Assembly (NCBI GenBank): GCA_045430305.1
Contig: JAILXW010000003.1
Location: 1 to 64,000, forward strand
DNA: 64,000 nucleotides
Source of the DNA: Agarilytica sp045430305
Lineage (GTDB): Bacteria > Pseudomonadota > Gammaproteobacteria > Pseudomonadales > Cellvibrionaceae
Direction: 5' to 3'
Shown here piece after piece: positions 17,294 to 26,478 of the stretch. The first letter of the stretch is position 1, and every line of letters begins with the position of its first letter. A program made the translations under genes and the position numbers. The notes under the pieces are model-generated. The model had not been told where the DNA came from, did no database searches, and saw only the letters and a program-made list of their open reading frames with translations.

Positions 17294-19345
17294 CTAGTGA
17301 ATATCTTTCCAGTATTCGCGGTTAAGCAACCAAGTGAAGATCAACAATACACCAAGAAACAAAAACACAAACAGGCCGATGCGCTTACGCTTGTCGGCCA
17401 CAGGCTCAGCCATATAAGCCATGAAGTTTACGAGGTCATGCATAAGATCGTCGTACTCTTCAGCAGAAAGGCTACCTTTTACGCCACCAACCTCTATGCT
17501 GCCACAAGCAGTAGACTTTTCTTCGCCCAACTCATTTCGCTCAGCTTGGCCATGAGAATCTAGCTTTGGCCCAGGCGCACACTCTGGCAAACCTTGAAGC
17601 TCTAACAGCACATGAGGCATACCAACGTTGGCAAACACCTTATTGTTAACGCCCTTTGGACGACTGTCATCTTTATAAAAGCTTTTCAAAAACGTGAAAA
17701 CCCAATCGTTCCCACGAGCACGCGTCACCAAGGTAAGGTCAGGAGGTGTAGCGCCAAACCACTTCTTGGAGTCTTCCGGCTGCATAGAGATCTTCATCAA
17801 GTCGCCGACTTTTTGATTGGAAAACACTAGGTTTTCCAACATCGCATCGTGAGGAATTTCCAAGTCATCGGCTACACGCTCGTAACGAGAAAAGTTCGCG
17901 GAATGACAGCCCATACAATAGTTAATGAACGTCTGCGCACCACGCTGTAGCGATGCCTTGTCTTTCATATCGATATCAGCATGCTGACAAGGAACCGACC
18001 CACACGCACCACCACCTGCTGCAACGGCCTTGATAGGCACAATTACTAACAACGCAAACAATAGTACTCCGCCCCAAACAAGCGACTTCGAAAGCCCTTT
18101 CGCTTGTACACGCTCTGGCACTGGAAGTGTTTTCTCACGTGAAGTCCAGAAAGGCATACCAATAAAGTAAGCGAAGTAGATCACGGTACAGATTTGTGAA
18201 AGCGCTGTACGACCTGGTGTAGGAGACTTAACCCCCAAGTAACCCAAAATCACGAAAGCAGCTGCAAACACAATCAACGCAACGCGACTGAAAGTGCCTT
18301 TATAGCGCATTGATTTAGCAGGGCTCTTATCCAACCAAGGCAAGAAGAAGAGAATCACAATCGCAGCAGCCATAGCGATGAAGCCAAGGAGCTTAGATGT
18401 AAATACACCGCCAAGATCGAAGGTCACCGCACGCAAGATCGCGTAAAACGGAGTGAAGTACCACACTGGAGCGATATGCTCAGGGGTCTTCAAATTATTC
18501 GCCTCTTCGAAGTTAGCAAACTCAAGGAAGTAACCGTTAAGTTCTGGAGCAAAGAAAACAATACCCAAGAACACGAACAAGAACACTGAGATACCAACAA
18601 GGTCATGCACGGTGTAGTAAGGGTGAAAAGGGACACCGTCTAAAGGAACACCATTTTCGTCTTTGTGTTTCTTGATCTCTACGCCGTCTGGATTGTTAGA
18701 GCCCACTTCGTGAAGCGCAAGAACGTGAAGCACAACAAGTGCGAGAAGCACGATCGGTAGCGCAACAACATGCAATGCAAAGAAACGGTTTAGCGTAGCG
18801 CCTGAGATCAGGTAGTCGCCGCGAATCCATTGAACAAGATCTTCACCAACATAAGGAATCGCACCGAAAAGGTTAACAATTACCTGCGCACCCCAGTAAG
18901 ACATTTGACCCCAAGGGAGAACGTAACCCAAGAAAGCTTCAGCCATAAGTGCAACGTAGATGATCATACCGAAGATCCACACCAGCTCGCGCGGGTTCTT
19001 GTATGAGCCGTACATCAAACCACGGAACATATGCAAATAGACCACCACGAAGAAGGCCGAAGCGCCGGTCGAATGCAAATAGCGAATCAACCAACCAAAA
19101 GGCACATCACGCATGATGTATTCCACAGAAGCAAAAGCCTCTTCTGCAGAAGGCACATAGCTCATCGTCAACCAAATACCGGTAAGCAATTGGTTAACAA
19201 GCACTAAAAGAGAAAGAACACCAAAGAAATACCAGAAGTTAAAGTTCTTAGGTGCGTAGTATTTGGACATGTGGTATTCCCACTGCCCTTTCCAAGAAAG
19301 GCGCGCATCCATCCAATCGCCGAAACTAGTAAGCCAATTTTGCAT
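17294..19345 (-). CDS. petBC: cytochrome b / cytochrome c1 fusion subunit of the bc1 complex
   Basis: One open frame of 683 residues encodes both membrane cytochromes of complex III. Residues 1-405 are cytochrome b: haem ligand histidines in RYLHSTG (91), VYLHMFRG (105), FFALHVV (192) and VVLHVLALHE (207), and PVWY at 293-296 in place of PEWY. Residues about 421-443 form a hydrophobic segment ending KAVAA, which looks like the internal c1 signal peptide. Cytochrome c1 follows, with CMGCH at 477-481, likely Met576 ligand (NVGMPH) and a C-terminal anchor at 657-673. In Bradyrhizobium fbcH a similar precursor is cleaved into b and c1; the same is inferred here. petA is 2 nt upstream. Confidence 0.95.
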   Translation of the reverse strand: MQNWLTSFGDWMDARLSWKGQWEYHMSKYYAPKNFNFWYFFGVLSLLVLVNQLLTGIWLTMSYVPSAEEAFASVEYIMRDVPFGWLIRYLHSTGASAFFVVVYLHMFRGLMYGSYKNPRELVWIFGMIIYVALMAEAFLGYVLPWGQMSYWGAQVIVNLFGAIPYVGEDLVQWIRGDYLISGATLNRFFALHVVALPIVLLALVVLHVLALHEVGSNNPDGVEIKKHKDENGVPLDGVPFHPYYTVHDLVGISVFLFVFLGIVFFAPELNGYFLEFANFEEANNLKTPEHIAPVWYFTPFYAILRAVTFDLGGVFTSKLLGFIAMAAAIVILFFLPWLDKSPAKSMRYKGTFSRVALIVFAAAFVILGYLGVKSPTPGRTALSQICTVIYFAYFIGMPFWTSREKTLPVPERVQAKGLSKSLVWGGVLLFALLVIVPIKAVAAGGGACGSVPCQHADIDMKDKASLQRGAQTFINYCMGCHSANFSRYERVADDLEIPHDAMLENLVFSNQKVGDLMKISMQPEDSKKWFGATPPDLTLVTRARGNDWVFTFLKSFYKDDSRPKGVNNKVFANVGMPHVLLELQGLPECAPGPKLDSHGQAERNELGEEKSTACGSIEVGGVKGSLSAEEYDDLMHDLVNFMAYMAEPVADKRKRIGLFVFLFLGVLLIFTWLLNREYWKDIH

Positions 19346-19347
19346 GA

Positions 19348-19941
19348 TTACGCCTCCTGATCTTCGCCGATGAGGATGACATCATCACTCACGTATTTAT
19401 GGGGGGGAACTTCCAAGTTAATCGGTGCTGGAACACCGGCCATGACACGGCCCGCCAAGTCAAACTTAGAACCGTGACATGCGCAGAAAAAGCCACCAAG
19501 CCAAGATTCGCCACCCAAGTCTTTCGCACCCACTTCTGGGCGATACGAGGGAGCACAACCGAGGTGAGTACAAAGGCCAAGTAAGACCATGAACTCCGAC
19601 TTAATCGCGCGGTTTTTACTATCGACGTATGCAGGCTGAACCGACTTTTCAGACTCCGGGTCACGCAAGTCTGACTCAATCTTCTCAAGATCAGACACCG
19701 TTTGTTCGGTGCGGCGGAAGACATATACTGGCTTACCGCGCCACTCTACCGTCACCATCTGACCTGGCTCTAGCTTACTGATATTAATCGAAACAGGTGC
19801 ACCTGCCGCTTTCGCTTTTGCACTGGGGTTCCAAGAACCCACAAATGGAACGGCTGCGCCGACAACACCGGCAGCACCGACGGCAGTCGTCAACGATGCG
19901 AGAACGCGACGACGCCCTTCGTTTACTCCGTCATTACTCAT
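19348..19941 (-). CDS. petA: ubiquinol-cytochrome c reductase Rieske iron-sulfur subunit
   Basis: This is the 197-residue Rieske protein of the bc1 complex. The N-terminus carries a Tat-like region (RRRVLASLTTAVGAAG) that acts as signal-anchor. The head domain has the 2Fe-2S ligands in LCTHLGCAP and FFCACHGSKFD, each supplying Cys and His, plus the extra cysteines for the disulphide. A PAPINLEVPPHKY segment closes the cluster-binding fold. It is the first gene of petA-petBC and ends 2 nt before the fused cytochrome gene. Its promoter probably lies in the 360-nt gap after rpsI. Confidence 0.97.
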   Translation of the reverse strand: MSNDGVNEGRRRVLASLTTAVGAAGVVGAAVPFVGSWNPSAKAKAAGAPVSINISKLEPGQMVTVEWRGKPVYVFRRTEQTVSDLEKIESDLRDPESEKSVQPAYVDSKNRAIKSEFMVLLGLCTHLGCAPSYRPEVGAKDLGGESWLGGFFCACHGSKFDLAGRVMAGVPAPINLEVPPHKYVSDDVILIGEDQEA

Positions 19942-20245
19942 GACGTAACTCTCCCCTATCGGATTTAAATAGAAATCTGGAAATGTTCGAGCGTGAGGCC
20001 TGGCGGTTCCACTCTATAGCAGGTGAAACCGTGCAGTTAAGAAGATTCAATCTTACGATCCGCCCGAATATTGTTGTTGTGGCCGGCGCCTTGCTTTACC
20101 ACTTGCCAATACTGCACATAATTTCGGCAAAGCACGATGCAATTTGTGGCCGGAAAAAAATTTCGCACATGGTAAAGAAATTCCCTAAAACTCACAAGGT
20201 GATTAGGGGTAAACGCTGGCAATTCAACGACTTATTTACGAACAC

Positions 20246-20274
20246 TAAAAAGCCCAAATCGTGAGATCTGGGCT
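20246..20274 (-). terminator. terminator after rpsI
   Basis: On the minus strand AGCCCAGAT pairs with ATTTGGGCT (one mismatch) around a short loop and is followed by TTTTTAG, 27 nt downstream of the rpsI stop. It separates the ribosomal-protein pair from petA. The rest of the 19942-20300 gap holds the presumed petA promoter region and no gene that I can support. Confidence 0.8.
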
Positions 20275-20300
20275 CTGCAATAATTTCGCTAGTGTTCCGA

Positions 20301-20693
20301 TTATCGTTTTGAGAATTGTGGTTTCTTACGCGCTTTACGCAAGCCCACTTTCTTACGCTCAACTTCACGCGCATCGCGAGTCACGTAACCTGCTTGACGC
20401 AAGGCTGGGCGATTCGCTTCATCATACGCAATAAGTGCGCGAGTAAGACCGTGACGAATAGCACCGGCCTGACCGAAGCTACCACCACCTTTTACCGTAG
20501 CGTTCACATCGAAAGCTTCGACATTTTCAGTAGTCTCTAGCGGTTGACGCACGATCATTCGAGCCACTTGACGACCAAAATATTCGTCTAGCGTGCGGCC
20601 ATTAACGGTGATTGCACCGGTGCCTTTTTTGATAAAAACGCGTGCCGTAGAGGTTTTACGACGACCCGTACCGTAGAATTGTTCTGCAGCCAT
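20301..20693 (-). CDS. rpsI: 30S ribosomal protein S9
   Basis: S9 is a small-subunit protein that reaches the P site with its C-terminal tail. The 130-residue sequence opens YGTGRRKTSTARVFIKKG and has GGGSFGQAGAIRHGLTRAL. It ends in the universally conserved KKPQFSKR tail that contacts the P-site tRNA. It follows rplM by 9 nt in the usual L13-S9 operon. Confidence 0.99.
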   Translation of the reverse strand: MAAEQFYGTGRRKTSTARVFIKKGTGAITVNGRTLDEYFGRQVARMIVRQPLETTENVEAFDVNATVKGGGSFGQAGAIRHGLTRALIAYDEANRPALRQAGYVTRDAREVERKKVGLRKARKKPQFSKR

Positions 20694-20702
20694 GAGGCCC
20701 CC

Positions 20703-21131
20703 TTATAGACTTAATTCTTGAGGCTGTTGCGCACTATGTGGATGCGCTTCGCCAGCGTAGACTTTCATTTTCTTGAACATTGCGCGACCCAGTGGGCCTT
20801 TGGGCAACATGCCCTTTACTGCGCTTTGGATCACACGCTCGGGCGCGCGATCAATCAATTTTTCGAAAGTCATGGATTTTAAGCCACCAGGGTAGCCAGT
20901 ATGACGGTGGTACATCTTATTCGATGCTTTATTGCCTGTTACGCGCACTTTTTCCGCGTTGACCACGACAATATAGTCGCCAGTGTCAACGTGGGGCGTG
21001 TACTCAGGCTTGTGCTTGCCGCGCAAACGGTGCGCGATCTCAGCCGCCATGCGGCCTAGCGTCTTGCCTTCAGCATCGATAATGTACCAATCACGTTTTA
21101 CTGTTTCAGGTTTGGCACTAATAGTCTTCAT
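20703..21131 (-). CDS. rplM: 50S ribosomal protein L13
   Basis: L13 is an early-assembling large-subunit protein. The 142-residue sequence starts MKTISAKPETVKRDWYIIDA and contains LGRMAAEIAHRLRGKHKP and MLPKGPLGRAMFKKMKVYAG, all diagnostic. It is the first gene of rplM-rpsI. A conserved-looking promoter and a hairpin leader precede it, consistent with the L13 autoregulatory leaders described in several bacteria. Confidence 0.99.
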   Translation of the reverse strand: MKTISAKPETVKRDWYIIDAEGKTLGRMAAEIAHRLRGKHKPEYTPHVDTGDYIVVVNAEKVRVTGNKASNKMYHRHTGYPGGLKSMTFEKLIDRAPERVIQSAVKGMLPKGPLGRAMFKKMKVYAGEAHPHSAQQPQELSL

Positions 21132-21181
21132 GTTGTATCTGCCTGTAAACGAGGGTACGGGTTAAAAATTTGAAAAATGTG

Positions 21182-21197
21182 GGAACCACCCGGTTCC
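21182..21197 (-). promoter_or_regulatory. hairpin leader upstream of rplM (L13 leader candidate)
   Basis: A perfect 6-bp stem, GGAACC / GGTTCC, with a 4-nt loop lies between the putative -10 element and the rplM start. Known L13 leader RNAs in other phyla form a small hairpin here that L13 can bind. Assignment to that class is inference from position. Confidence 0.45.
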
Positions 21198-21209
21198 AAA
21201 GGAGCGCGG

Positions 21210-21238
21210 ATTCTATAGAAATCGGCGAAGGGAATCAA
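21210..21238 (-). promoter_or_regulatory. putative rplM-rpsI promoter
   Basis: On the minus strand there is a -35 TTGATT (21233-21238), a 17-nt spacer and a -10 TAGAAT (21210-21215), followed by the GC-rich discriminator CCGCGCTCC expected for a growth-rate-controlled ribosomal promoter. It lies about 79 nt upstream of rplM. Confidence 0.65.
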
Positions 21239-21320
21239 GGGGATTTTCTAGGGCCGCCGCAGAGTAATAGAGGAGACAAATAGCAGGCTCGAAGCTCAGC
21301 CCCTCAGTATATTTGCAACC

Positions 21321-22094
21321 TTACGACTCAACAAAGGCCCGCTCGATCACGTAATGCGCCTGCTGGCCATGACGCGACTCTTTGAAACCTCGCTCATCTA
21401 GGATGGAACACGTGTCTTTAAGCATGCTGGGGCTGCCACAGATCATAAAGCGGTCGCGCTCGGGGGAAATCTCGGGCAAACCAAGGTCACGCGTGAGGCG
21501 ACCACTCACAAGCAAATCCGTGAGACGCCCGTTGTTTCTATAGTGTTCTCGCGTCACCGTAGGGTAGTAGAGTAACTTTTCCTTCACGACGCCGCCAAAA
21601 TACTCATTATTCGGCAACTGCTGCGTGATGACATCCTGATAAGCCAACTCCGAAGTCAATCGCACGCCATGAGTCAGAATAACCTTATCGTACAGCTCGT
21701 AGATTTCTGGATCTTTAATAATACTCATAAAAGGCGCGAGCCCCGTGCCGGTACTAATCAGATAAAGGTGGCGGCCAGGTAGCAGGTTGTCTGTAATCAG
21801 TGTGCCTGTGGATTTACTATTCACCAATATCTCGTCACCTGGCTTTAGGTGCTGCAATCGCGAGGTCAAAGGCCCATCGGGCACCTTAATACTGAAAAAC
21901 TCAAGCTCATCTTCATAGTTCGCACTCGTAATACTGTAAGCGCGCAATAGCGGGCGCCCCTCCTGCTCCAATCCCATCATGGTGAAATGGCCGTTGCGGA
22001 AACGAAACCCTGGGCTACGAGTCGTTTTAAAACTAAACAGGGTGTCATTCCAATGATGTACATCTAGCACACGTTCTTTGAGTAAGTTGCTCAC
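21321..22094 (-). CDS. fpr: ferredoxin/flavodoxin-NADP+ reductase
   Basis: Fpr is an FAD enzyme that exchanges electrons between NADPH and ferredoxin or flavodoxin, often in oxidative-stress defence. The 257-residue product has the FAD-binding RAYSITSANYEDELEFFSI block, the NADP-binding STGTGLAPFMSII motif, and MICGSPSMLKD near the C-terminus. It ends YVIERAFVES, like proteobacterial Fpr proteins. It is divergent from a LysR gene, the arrangement of fpr-1 and finR in Pseudomonas, which suggests superoxide-responsive control. Confidence 0.95.
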   Translation of the reverse strand: MSNLLKERVLDVHHWNDTLFSFKTTRSPGFRFRNGHFTMMGLEQEGRPLLRAYSITSANYEDELEFFSIKVPDGPLTSRLQHLKPGDEILVNSKSTGTLITDNLLPGRHLYLISTGTGLAPFMSIIKDPEIYELYDKVILTHGVRLTSELAYQDVITQQLPNNEYFGGVVKEKLLYYPTVTREHYRNNGRLTDLLVSGRLTRDLGLPEISPERDRFMICGSPSMLKDTCSILDERGFKESRHGQQAHYVIERAFVES

Positions 22095-22246
22095 GCTTTT
22101 CTCTCCGGTGTTGTGATTCTGTTACGACAATCACTCATCAAATATTGTGAGACTCATTTTATCGATCAGGCGGATAGCGGTAAAACAGGTATTTATTATA
22201 TACTTGATCGGAATTACCGATGCATAGCCCGACACCGGATATAAAC

Positions 22247-23128
22247 ATGCGCTTTACCCTTCGCCAATTAGAAGTATTTCTAGCAACCGCCCACCACAAA
22301 AACATTACGAAAGCAGCGGAGTCGCTGTCGATGTCACAATCTGCGGCAAGTGGTGCATTGAAAGATTTAGAAGATCAGTTCGATATTCAGCTTTTTGATC
22401 GGGTGAGCAAACGCTTACAAACCAACGAGTTAGGCAAGCGCATACGAGCGACAGCAGAAGCTTTGATGGAGCAGGCCAACAATTTGCAGGATGAGCTCGC
22501 CCAACACAACAAAGCTGGCCAGCTTAGAATCGGTGCGACACTCACCATTGGCAATTATTTATGCGTCGATTTAATTAATAAATATTTAACTCAATCACCC
22601 GGGGCTGACGTGCAACTCGAAGTCGCCAACACAGAACACATAGCAGAAGAAATTCTTAACTACGACATCGATTTAGGTTTAGTAGAAGGTGAAATCCAAC
22701 ACCGCGACTTAAAAATTTATCATTGGCGAGATGACCGCCTGCAATGCTTTTGCCATCCAAATCACCCCCTCGCAAAAAAGAAGTATATTAGCGAAGACGA
22801 CTTGGTGGCGGCACCATGGATTTTGCGCGAACCCGGCTCTGGCACTCGCCAAACATTTGATCGCGCCATGCGCGGCATCGCTCACAAACTGACTGTTAAG
22901 CTAGAGCTACAACATACGGAAGCCATCAAAAGAGCGGTGGAAAGTAATTTAGGAATTGCATGTCTTTCAGAAATTGCATTAGAGCAAGCATTTAAACGCG
23001 GCGACTTAGTTCCTCTAAGTATTCCATCTCGCGATTTTTCACGCGCGTTTTATTTTGTGATTCACAAAAACAAATATATCAGTACAGGAGTCGAGAACTG
23101 GATGGAACTTTGCGGAATTAAAAATTAG
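22247..23128 (+). CDS. finR: LysR-type transcriptional regulator, FinR-like
   Basis: This is a LysR-family activator with an N-terminal winged helix (MRFTLRQLEVFLATAHHKNI, helix-turn-helix around AAESLSMSQSAASGALKDLE) and a C-terminal effector-binding domain (LRIGATLTIGNYL). I start at the Met of MRFTLRQ, the usual FinR opening. An ATG at 22220 would add nine residues and is about equally plausible from its ribosome-binding site. Divergence from fpr makes FinR, the superoxide-responsive activator of fpr in Pseudomonas, the likely identity. Confidence 0.85.
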   Translation: MRFTLRQLEVFLATAHHKNITKAAESLSMSQSAASGALKDLEDQFDIQLFDRVSKRLQTNELGKRIRATAEALMEQANNLQDELAQHNKAGQLRIGATLTIGNYLCVDLINKYLTQSPGADVQLEVANTEHIAEEILNYDIDLGLVEGEIQHRDLKIYHWRDDRLQCFCHPNHPLAKKKYISEDDLVAAPWILREPGSGTRQTFDRAMRGIAHKLTVKLELQHTEAIKRAVESNLGIACLSEIALEQAFKRGDLVPLSIPSRDFSRAFYFVIHKNKYISTGVENWMELCGIKN

Positions 23129-23176
23129 AGCGCCGCACTTGAAGATGAGCAAATAAGATCAAGAAAAAGAGAGCGC

Positions 23177-25582
23177 TTAACCACTTTTTATCTCTTTAAC
23201 AACCGGCGTACGCGTCAACAACTCAGAAATTGGAACCGGCCGATCAAAAAAGTAGCCCTGCAAATATTCACAGTCTCGCTCAGCTAAAAGCTTTGCTTGA
23301 ATTTCGGTTTCTACACCTTCAGCCACAACAGACAACCCCATAGTATGCGCCAAGGCTATCACCGCACATGAAATTTCAACGTCGTTTTGATCATCAGGAA
23401 TATCACGAATAAAAGATTTATCGATTTTAAGGCTAGTAATAGGAAAACGTTTTAAATATGCCAACGACGAATAACCCGTACCAAAATCATCAATTGATAA
23501 TTTACACCCAAGACCGCGCAAGCCTTCCATAACTTTCACCGCCAGATCAACATCATCCATCACCGTCGTCTCTGTCAGCTCAAACTCTACACATGAAGGA
23601 GGCACACCAGAGGCCTTTATTTTTTGCTCTATATCAGCAACAAAATTCGGGTCGAAAAACTGTTTAGCTGACAAATTAATGGAGACACCATCCATTCCAA
23701 GCGCCGCTAGAGCAGTGCCATTTTCAGCCAGCACTTGCAGCACGCGATCCGTCACGAAGTCACCCACTTGATATATTAAACCCGTTTCCTCTGCTAGCGG
23801 AATAAATACATCGGGCGGGATAAAACCATCATCCTCATCAATCCAACGCACCAAGGCCTCACCCCAGCACATTGACCGATCTGCTGATGTATATTGCGGC
23901 TGAATATACACATCGAGCTTTTTCTCTTCGATCGCCCTACGCAGCTTCTGCTCAAGGTGAACCTTTTCTTTAATTTGGCGGTCTAGCTCGCCTGAATAAT
24001 ACGACACTCGATTTCCACCAGAGCCTTTAGCATTGTATAAAGCCATGTCGGCATATCGCATTAATGCTTCAGGTGTAGTGGCATCGGTTGGATAAATAGC
24101 TATACCTATAGAACCCGTCACCTGCACCTGCTGCGAGCCCAAATTCGCTGTGGTTTGTAGCGCCTCGAGTATACGGTGCGACGCGTGATCTAATCGTGTT
24201 GGGTCTTCAACATTGTCGAGCAAAATCATAAATTCATCGCCGCCCATGCGCGACACTACATCACCTTCGTGCAGGGCAGAGCTTAATCGATTAGCAATAT
24301 CAATTAAGAGGTCATCACCTATATCATGACCGAGCGAATCGTTGACCTTCTTGAATTCGTCAAGGTCGGTCATATACATCGCAATTTTTTTGTTTTCTTT
24401 CTGCGCGCGCACCATAGCCAGATCAAGATGATCACGAAAGAAACGTCGATTCGGTAACTGTGTTAACGGATCATAAAACGCGAGCTTTTCTAATTCGAAC
24501 TGTGCGACTTTTAGCTCGGTCACATCCAGCAGCGAACCAATAAAATATTTTTTATTTTCTTCGTCTGATACTGGCGAAATATATTCCATTAACACACGGT
24601 TGCCACAAGAAGGGTTTTGAAAGCGGTATTCCATAGTTGCTGGAACACCCTTATAAGTGGCTTGCTCAACTTTCTCTTTATACTCTTTCCGGTCATCCCT
24701 ATCGATAAACGAAGTGTATGAACGTCGTGAATCACTATCGAGCCCAGTAATTTCTTCCCAGCGAGAATTGGTATATTCATATTCACCAAATTCGCTCTTC
24801 AGAAACACCCCTATAGGTGCATTCTGTGACAAGCTGCGAAATCGGTTTTCTGAAAATAATAAGGCGCGATTTTCGCTCGCAAGGTTGTCGAGCATATCGT
24901 TAAAGACATCAACTAAGCGCCCCACTTCATCATCACTTTTCTTTTCTGCTCGCTCTTCAGAAAGCGGATTGTCAGCGATAATGGCGGAGGTTTTGGTCAA
25001 AGCATTCAGAGGCACCAAAGAACGCTTCACCAAACGGCTACCAAAAACATAAGCAACCAAAAGTGAGGCCGCCAAAGACAGCAATAAAATGGAAGACAGG
25101 ATCCACTGGTTACGTACCAAAGCCTTGGTATTAGCCTGAATATACAAGTGGCCGATTAAATCCGACTGATCAATCACCGGCATGTAAACGGCAATGCTAC
25201 CACTGAGCTCTAGAATTTGATTACTTGAAACAGGCTCAACAGTAGATCGACAGGGGAGTTCGCCGGATTTAACGGAATAGTTCGAAAAGATCTCGCCTTC
25301 AGCGTCATACAAACAAAGAAAATCAATGTTCTGACGATTAGCAGCGGTTTGTAAATTGTCTGCAGCAGATTCTTGATCAAAGAACACCATCGAAGCAGCT
25401 GAACGATCGGCGATAATTTTACCAGTAACATTAAGCCCGTCGATCATGTTAGTGCGGGTGATGTTGTTGATCAAAACAACCAAAATCACACCCGCTATTG
25501 CTATACCCGCCACAAACGCTAATAGAATTGTGCGCAGTAATTTCGAATGCAATGAATGCCAACGGGTGGAGACTTTATCCAT
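23177..25582 (-). CDS. YfiN-like membrane sensor with GGDEF and EAL domains
   Basis: This is an 801-residue inner-membrane c-di-GMP enzyme. Transmembrane helices lie at about 15-38 and 160-182. Between them is a periplasmic CHASE8-like sensor (DRSAASMVFFDQESA) as in YfiN/TpbB/DgcN. A HAMP-like linker (185-235), a PAS domain (245-355), a diguanylate cyclase domain with intact GGDEF at 447-451 and a phosphodiesterase domain with intact EAL at 575-577 follow. ELTET, IDDFGTGYSS and AEGVET are also present. No RxxD inhibitory site is visible before GGDEF. Its start overlaps the yfiR-like gene by 8 nt. Classical YfiN lacks PAS and EAL, so this is a bifunctional variant. Confidence 0.9.
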   Translation of the reverse strand: MDKVSTRWHSLHSKLLRTILLAFVAGIAIAGVILVVLINNITRTNMIDGLNVTGKIIADRSAASMVFFDQESAADNLQTAANRQNIDFLCLYDAEGEIFSNYSVKSGELPCRSTVEPVSSNQILELSGSIAVYMPVIDQSDLIGHLYIQANTKALVRNQWILSSILLLSLAASLLVAYVFGSRLVKRSLVPLNALTKTSAIIADNPLSEERAEKKSDDEVGRLVDVFNDMLDNLASENRALLFSENRFRSLSQNAPIGVFLKSEFGEYEYTNSRWEEITGLDSDSRRSYTSFIDRDDRKEYKEKVEQATYKGVPATMEYRFQNPSCGNRVLMEYISPVSDEENKKYFIGSLLDVTELKVAQFELEKLAFYDPLTQLPNRRFFRDHLDLAMVRAQKENKKIAMYMTDLDEFKKVNDSLGHDIGDDLLIDIANRLSSALHEGDVVSRMGGDEFMILLDNVEDPTRLDHASHRILEALQTTANLGSQQVQVTGSIGIAIYPTDATTPEALMRYADMALYNAKGSGGNRVSYYSGELDRQIKEKVHLEQKLRRAIEEKKLDVYIQPQYTSADRSMCWGEALVRWIDEDDGFIPPDVFIPLAEETGLIYQVGDFVTDRVLQVLAENGTALAALGMDGVSINLSAKQFFDPNFVADIEQKIKASGVPPSCVEFELTETTVMDDVDLAVKVMEGLRGLGCKLSIDDFGTGYSSLAYLKRFPITSLKIDKSFIRDIPDDQNDVEISCAVIALAHTMGLSVVAEGVETEIQAKLLAERDCEYLQGYFFDRPVPISELLTRTPVVKEIKSG

Positions 25583-26213
25583 CTAGGCCCTCCACGCGAT
25601 GTGCAATATCGAGCATGGAAGAACGGAAATGAACGCCACTATCTTTGGCGTTATTTAAATGCACGTCAAAGCGAATGCGGTCATCCACTTTATGCAAAAT
25701 CACCGAAGCTTTTTTACTTAGGCCATTACATTGATCACAAATGAGAAATTGGGGGGTATCACCCTGAATACGCTTTAGCACCGAAGATACATTCGCGCCA
25801 GCAACCAACACCTGGCAAGCGTCCACGTTCGTTCTGGTGGGAGATTTGATACGAGAAACACGCACAGTCTTTTTCTTAACAACATTAGTGCTGTTCTCGA
25901 GCACAGAAATATACTGAAAACTTTTGCTTTCGCCCACCAAACAAATATTCAGCGTGTCGCCAAAATCCTTTTCCCAGCTAGTGTAACGCACGACACCAAT
26001 CACCATTGCAGCGCGCAGCTGGTCTTCATTCGCCTCTTTAGGGCGACTATTAACTGACGGACCTCGTGATTGCACCGTGGACACGGCAGTCTTTTGAAAC
26101 GATGGCGCCGCAGCTGCACTATCGGCATAGGAGCCACCGCTAGTGCATACCGACACTAACAGGCTCAACCCTATCAATAGCGCTTTAGAAATTCGTTTCA
26201 CCCTTGCTACCAA
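25575..26213 (-). CDS. YfiR family periplasmic repressor protein
   Basis: The 212-residue secreted protein has a signal peptide (KALLIGLSLLVSVCTSGGSYA) and the YfiR/DUF4154 pattern: DQLRAAMVIGVVRYTSWEK near the N-terminus, LNICLVGESK in the middle, and VHLNNAKDSGVHFRSSMLD at the end. Cysteine pairs at ACQVLV and ICDQCNG could form the redox-sensitive disulphides known in YfiR. In Pseudomonas, YfiR binds and inhibits the periplasmic domain of YfiN. Here the stop codon lies inside the YfiN-like start, a strong sign of a working pair. The third partner YfiB is not adjacent. Confidence 0.88.
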   Translation of the reverse strand: MVARVKRISKALLIGLSLLVSVCTSGGSYADSAAAAPSFQKTAVSTVQSRGPSVNSRPKEANEDQLRAAMVIGVVRYTSWEKDFGDTLNICLVGESKSFQYISVLENSTNVVKKKTVRVSRIKSPTRTNVDACQVLVAGANVSSVLKRIQGDTPQFLICDQCNGLSKKASVILHKVDDRIRFDVHLNNAKDSGVHFRSSMLDIAHRVEGLDG

Positions 26214-26478
26214 GTCTTTCTGTTGTTTTATTTGTATTATCTAAAAACGCAGCGCGCTGGAAGGAGAAAAAACCTGTGCTTGCCACCTGTTCCGATATAA
26301 ATTTTGTTCTCGCGGCCTGTCTAGCAACACTGCCAAACACCAAGACATAGTCGCAATTTCACACGTATAGATTAGCAGGAAAATAGACGGAATGCCCCGA
26401 AAAACGCCTATTTCGATATTCGTAATTCAACTTCATTGGTTAGGCTCACATATCGCGGTTTAGCTTCACAATCGCCAA

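Noticed and set aside
17980..18080. Frameshift or missing stop between cytochrome b and c1 as an assembly error
   Set aside because: The linking frame encodes a sensible signal-peptide-like segment with no disruption, so a real fusion is preferred, though not proven.
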